Shown piece after piece: positions 61,041 through 64,000 of a DNA stretch of 64,000 nt (position 1 is the first letter of the stretch; each line of letters opens with the position of its first letter). The stretch spans positions 51,419,586 through 51,483,585 of the forward strand of contig CM067082.1 of NCBI GenBank assembly GCA_034008185.1, in the 5' to 3' direction. Source of the DNA: Gorsachius magnificus (Eukaryota > Chordata > Aves > Pelecaniformes > Ardeidae). The translations under genes were made by a program, and so were the position numbers. The notes beneath the pieces were generated by a model, which saw nothing but the letters and a program-made list of their open reading frames with translations, did not search any database and was not told the origin of the DNA.

Positions 61041-61680
61041 TTCATGGAACAGATTCGTACTGCCTTGGACTCCATGCAATTGGCTGCTGTAATATTCTTG
61101 GAATTTTTTTTTTATAAAAACATTTGATACCATTAATCATATTGCCATATGTAATAAATTGGCTGCCTGTGGTACATTGCCTCAAACTGTCACATGGTTC
61201 CAATCACAATTCTGCCAACTGAAAGTGGTTGTTGGAAACTCTGACTCTTCTTCTCCAGCACACCGATAGCGAGGTCCGCGGGGCTCCGTCCTCTTTGTGC
61301 CGTACATTAATGACCTGCTGGCTGCCTGGCGGCACAAAGGCCAGGAGTTACAAGTACGCACATGTTTGTAAGTGCTGCTATACATAAGCAATAATCTGTT
61401 TGATATCAAAGTCACATCATTACAGAGTCAGCTTTTTGACAGCCTTTGCGAGGTTTGAAGGCTAATTCAGTACATCTCTAATTTGCAGCTTAAATATCTG
61501 CCAGAGTGAAAGGTGGGGAAATGGGGGGAAAGTATTAAATTTAGCTGTGTAAAATAATTCAGGGAACAAGAACACTGCTTGTGTGATTCGGCTTTTGCGA
61601 CTGTCAGGGCTCTTGTCAAGTCACAGCTGGAATGCTGCGGATTTATAAGAACAATAGAGTTATTTGGGGGAGGAGGTAGG
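61041..61680 (+). mobile_element. Ancient LINE reverse-transcriptase fragment
   Basis: Reverse transcriptase copies the LINE transcript at the target site. Translating the plus strand from 61120 gives FDTINH (61123-61140), KLAACG, WF, VVVG, then PRGSVLF and YINDL (61303-61317). Next come VLLYISNN, SLQSQLFDSL, LQLKYLPE, and ATVRALVKSQLECC near 61600-61638. These match, in order, LINE motifs of the SKAFDTxxH, KLxxxG, GVPQGSVLGPLLFxxYINDL, ADDTxLY and TLVxSxLEYC kind. All lie in one frame despite five stops (61267, 61369, 61456, 61507, 61555). The catalytic YADD box is not recognisable and the Gly-Pro after GSVL is missing. Upstream, QLAAVIFLEFF (61078-61110) fits the preceding strand but is shifted across a run of ten T (61104-61113). 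The lineage is CR1/L2-like; the LECC end looks more L2-like. It cannot encode an enzyme now. Confidence 0.72.
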
Positions 61681-63641
61681 GAGAAAGGAATAAAACCCTA
61701 TTTGTAGCACTTCAGCTAACACTTTGACACAGGTTCTTTGGATCTTTCCAAGTAGGCACAGACAGACTGGTTTAACTAAAAAAAACCAACAAAAACCCAA
61801 CACACTAAAAACCCATACAACACAACTCCTGATCCTTTACCAAAGTTTGCCTTGAATCTTTTCTCAGAGCAGCAAAAATAGTCTATTTACTTTAGAGCTG
61901 GGCCCAGAAAAACAGCACTGGTTTTGAATATTGTTAAGTGTCTTTCTACATGGCAGCTAGTCATGGGGAAAGGAAAGGAGGTTACTGTAATGAAATAATT
62001 AATGATCATGTATATTATATTAGAGCCCTAGTCATGGATCAGGGCCCCACTGCATTAATTATGGTGGAAAGGCAGAACAAAGACAGCTCCCACGCTCAGG
62101 AGGTCTCAGTCTGGTCTCTAAGCTCACCGACTTTGTTCTCCTCTCAAACCTCCTTATTCCTGCAGGCTCTTACTTGAAGCAAAATACACAGATGCTCCTG
62201 CAGATGTAGGCAAGGAGTAAGAAAGCCCCATGGGGAAACCTGCTCTCACAGACCCTTGGTCAGACCAAGGGAAGGAAGCCCTGTGAACCTATGTAGAGGA
62301 AAGAAAAATGGCATACTTGCAAAGTCAACAACCCTCTTCAGTATCCAGATACTCAAAAGCTCTTGTCTAGACCAGAGAAGGGTGCCAGCAGCAGTGAAGA
62401 CAGAGATGTAAAAGTGAGCATGCAGCCAGAGCATATATACATAGGTCCCCAATGCAGTCATATCCTAAGGGTTAGCCTGCTTTGTGCTACTTTGACTTTT
62501 CTCATTATTCATCCTAGCTGGATGAATAGATACAGCGATCTTGCCATTTTATTGCTGTGCACATGTAGCGAGTTCAGGAGACATTAGAACCCCCACATTG
62601 GAAGAAACTGGTGGTTTAAAGCTCAGCAACATGAGCAACCCTAGACTAATAAGAGCTGCTATTCCAGCACTTGACTTTGGTCCTGGAGTCCTTGACTTTG
62701 CTGATATATACAAACAGGCACATGACTGCAAGTCAAACTGGAAAGGAGCACAGTAATTCAAATTCCTCCCCCAAAAAATTATATCCTCTGATCCACTTTC
62801 TTCAAGAGATAGCTAAATTTTCTTTCTGAATTGTTCCTCAGCTTTGCTTGATCTATTTTTCTTAGATGATATTTCAAGTTAATGCCTTGCAGGCTTTTGT
62901 TTCCTAGGAAGTTACTCTGAGAGGATTTTTTTCCTCTGAGGTCTTGATCTTTCAGACATTTATACCTGTGTTTAACTCAACATATGATAAAAATCCCCAT
63001 TGTAAGATCATTTGTGAGAAAGAAAGAAAAAAAAAGACAAGCATGCACAAAAATGCTTACAGGATCTCAGATTCACAAGGAAAAACTGTATAGTTGTCAA
63101 GCTGAAAATGCACAATACTGAATCATGCTGTCAAAAAGCTGACACCTCTACAATGCTTGGTATCTTACTACCTACTGGTGACATTTCTGTGGGGTTTTGT
63201 TTTATTTAAAAAAAAAAAAAGATGTTTCATGAGTCTTTCTCTGAAAACAAAAGCTCTTGGAAGACTACATGAAGCATTGCCAGGCTGACTTTCATGAACA
63301 CATCACTTTCTGAAATGTATATAATCAAGGGCATAATTTTAGAGATATCTGTAGAAGCCTTGCAGTGTTCCAGCTCTAACAACCAGATGACAGTGTTAAT
63401 TCTGCATTATACCCTGTAGTACCTTCACAGAGCAAGCTTGTCAGGTGAATTGAGCTATGCGTGCTTACAATGCTGTTTTGATATAACATAGACTAAATAG
63501 AAGATAGCATTAACTTCAACTAAGAAGCTTCTGGTTTTCAGTCTAGACTCATAGGCCCTAAGGGATTTGAGTGCAGAAGCTCCAAGGGGTTTCTAGCAAT
63601 GTTAGTTACCAAAGAGCACACACAGCAGGAAGGAGTAAGCA
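61681..63641. other. Non-coding stretch, no gene seen
   Basis: Possible downstream parts of the LINE are not recognisable. An AACAAAAACCC/CTAAAAACCC-rich piece lies near 61778-61815, GAAA and poly-A runs near 63018-63035, and an A run near 63208-63220. Frames at 61938-62761 are 62-79 codons and domain-free. Confidence 0.48.
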
Positions 63642-63730
63642 ACTACTGCTGCCCCAGGTAGTCCCACTTTTTTTGCTAAGTGTCTTACTACTGCTATACC
63701 AGGTAGTCCCAAGTATTGGCCAAACACCTT
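63642..63730 (+). repeat. Two-copy 45-base tandem repeat
   Basis: ACTACTGCTGCCCCAGGTAG begins the first unit (63642-63686) and ACTACTGCTATACCAGGTAG the second (63687-63730). Both continue with TCCCA, a spacer and a CTAAGTGTCTT/CCAAACACCTT end. Identity is good at the start and weaker at the end. Confidence 0.75.
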
Positions 63731-64000
63731 ACTAAGAGGCACAAAGTCTCACTCAAGTTCAATGAATAGTCCTTAAACAAACAAAAACCCTATAACACAC
63801 ACAGAAAAAGCCCATGCAACTTAATTTTCTGTGAATGCTCTAGAAAGCCAAGCAGCTATGGCTCAAAGGAATGAGACCTAAGTTGGGGCTCAGGGAAGAA
63901 AAAGCAATTCGCATTCACCATTCCTAGGAATAAATACATAGAATTAACATTCACCTTTGAGTATTTTGACAGATGTCTGGAAAACAAACAGAAAACCCGA
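63731..64000. other. Non-coding end of the window
   Basis: AACAAACAAAAACCC-type A/C-rich sequence near 63776-63791, otherwise unique. No feature is cut by the window edge that I can recognise. Confidence 0.5.

Noticed and set aside
1..64000. Bacterial-type features: operons, ribosome-binding sites, CRISPR arrays, IS elements, riboswitches
   Set aside because: The DNA is vertebrate (CR1 LINEs, avian LTRs, CpG depletion). No spaced identical repeats or prokaryotic gene organisation were seen.

Overview
The window looks like non-coding DNA from a bird, probably a neoavian (non-galliform) one. Two long terminal repeats (LTRs) match LTR types I know from such genomes. The CR1 LINE fragments include the avian 3' end with its 8-base ATTCTATG-type tail. 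Much older, eroded interspersed repeats shared across amniotes are scattered between them. This is recognition from memory of repeat families; no database was searched.

I could not support any protein-coding gene, rRNA, tRNA, CRISPR array or bacterial-type operon. Open reading frames are short (mostly 60-150 codons), often overlap on both strands and show no recognisable domain. The longest (250 codons, minus strand) lies inside a GC-rich LTR and is a composition artefact. The segment is best read as a gene desert or the inside of a very large intron; the sequence alone cannot say which.

Layout. 1-1.76 kb: unique AT-rich DNA. 1765-2909: a complete solo-type LTR with a perfect 5-base target duplication. 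3-19 kb: mostly unique DNA with two ~90-base near-palindromes (4273-4362, 11146-11233), other eroded repeats, a CpG-rich patch (13.6-13.9 kb) and a 13-base inverted repeat (14794-14841). 19356-19427: a CR1 3' end on the plus strand. 20-34 kb: unique DNA. 34765-35645: two old CR1 pieces in opposite orientation. 36-45 kb: unique DNA with low-complexity tracts and an ancient repeat at 43.4 kb. 45101-45192: a CR1 3' end on the minus strand. 47861-48464: a second LTR. 49-50 kb: an 11-base perfect hairpin and a four-copy 41-base minisatellite. 58.8-59.1 kb: another CpG-rich patch. 61041-61680: an ancient LINE reverse-transcriptase fragment, readable almost entirely in one frame although broken by stops. 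63642-63730: a two-copy 45-base tandem repeat.

No set of genes works together here. Any function would be regulatory. Several AT-rich blocks have the look of conserved non-coding elements, but only a cross-species alignment could show that. I saw no undescribed biological system. The items most worth a second look are the LINE fragment that kept its frame, the long palindromes and the inverted CR1 pair.
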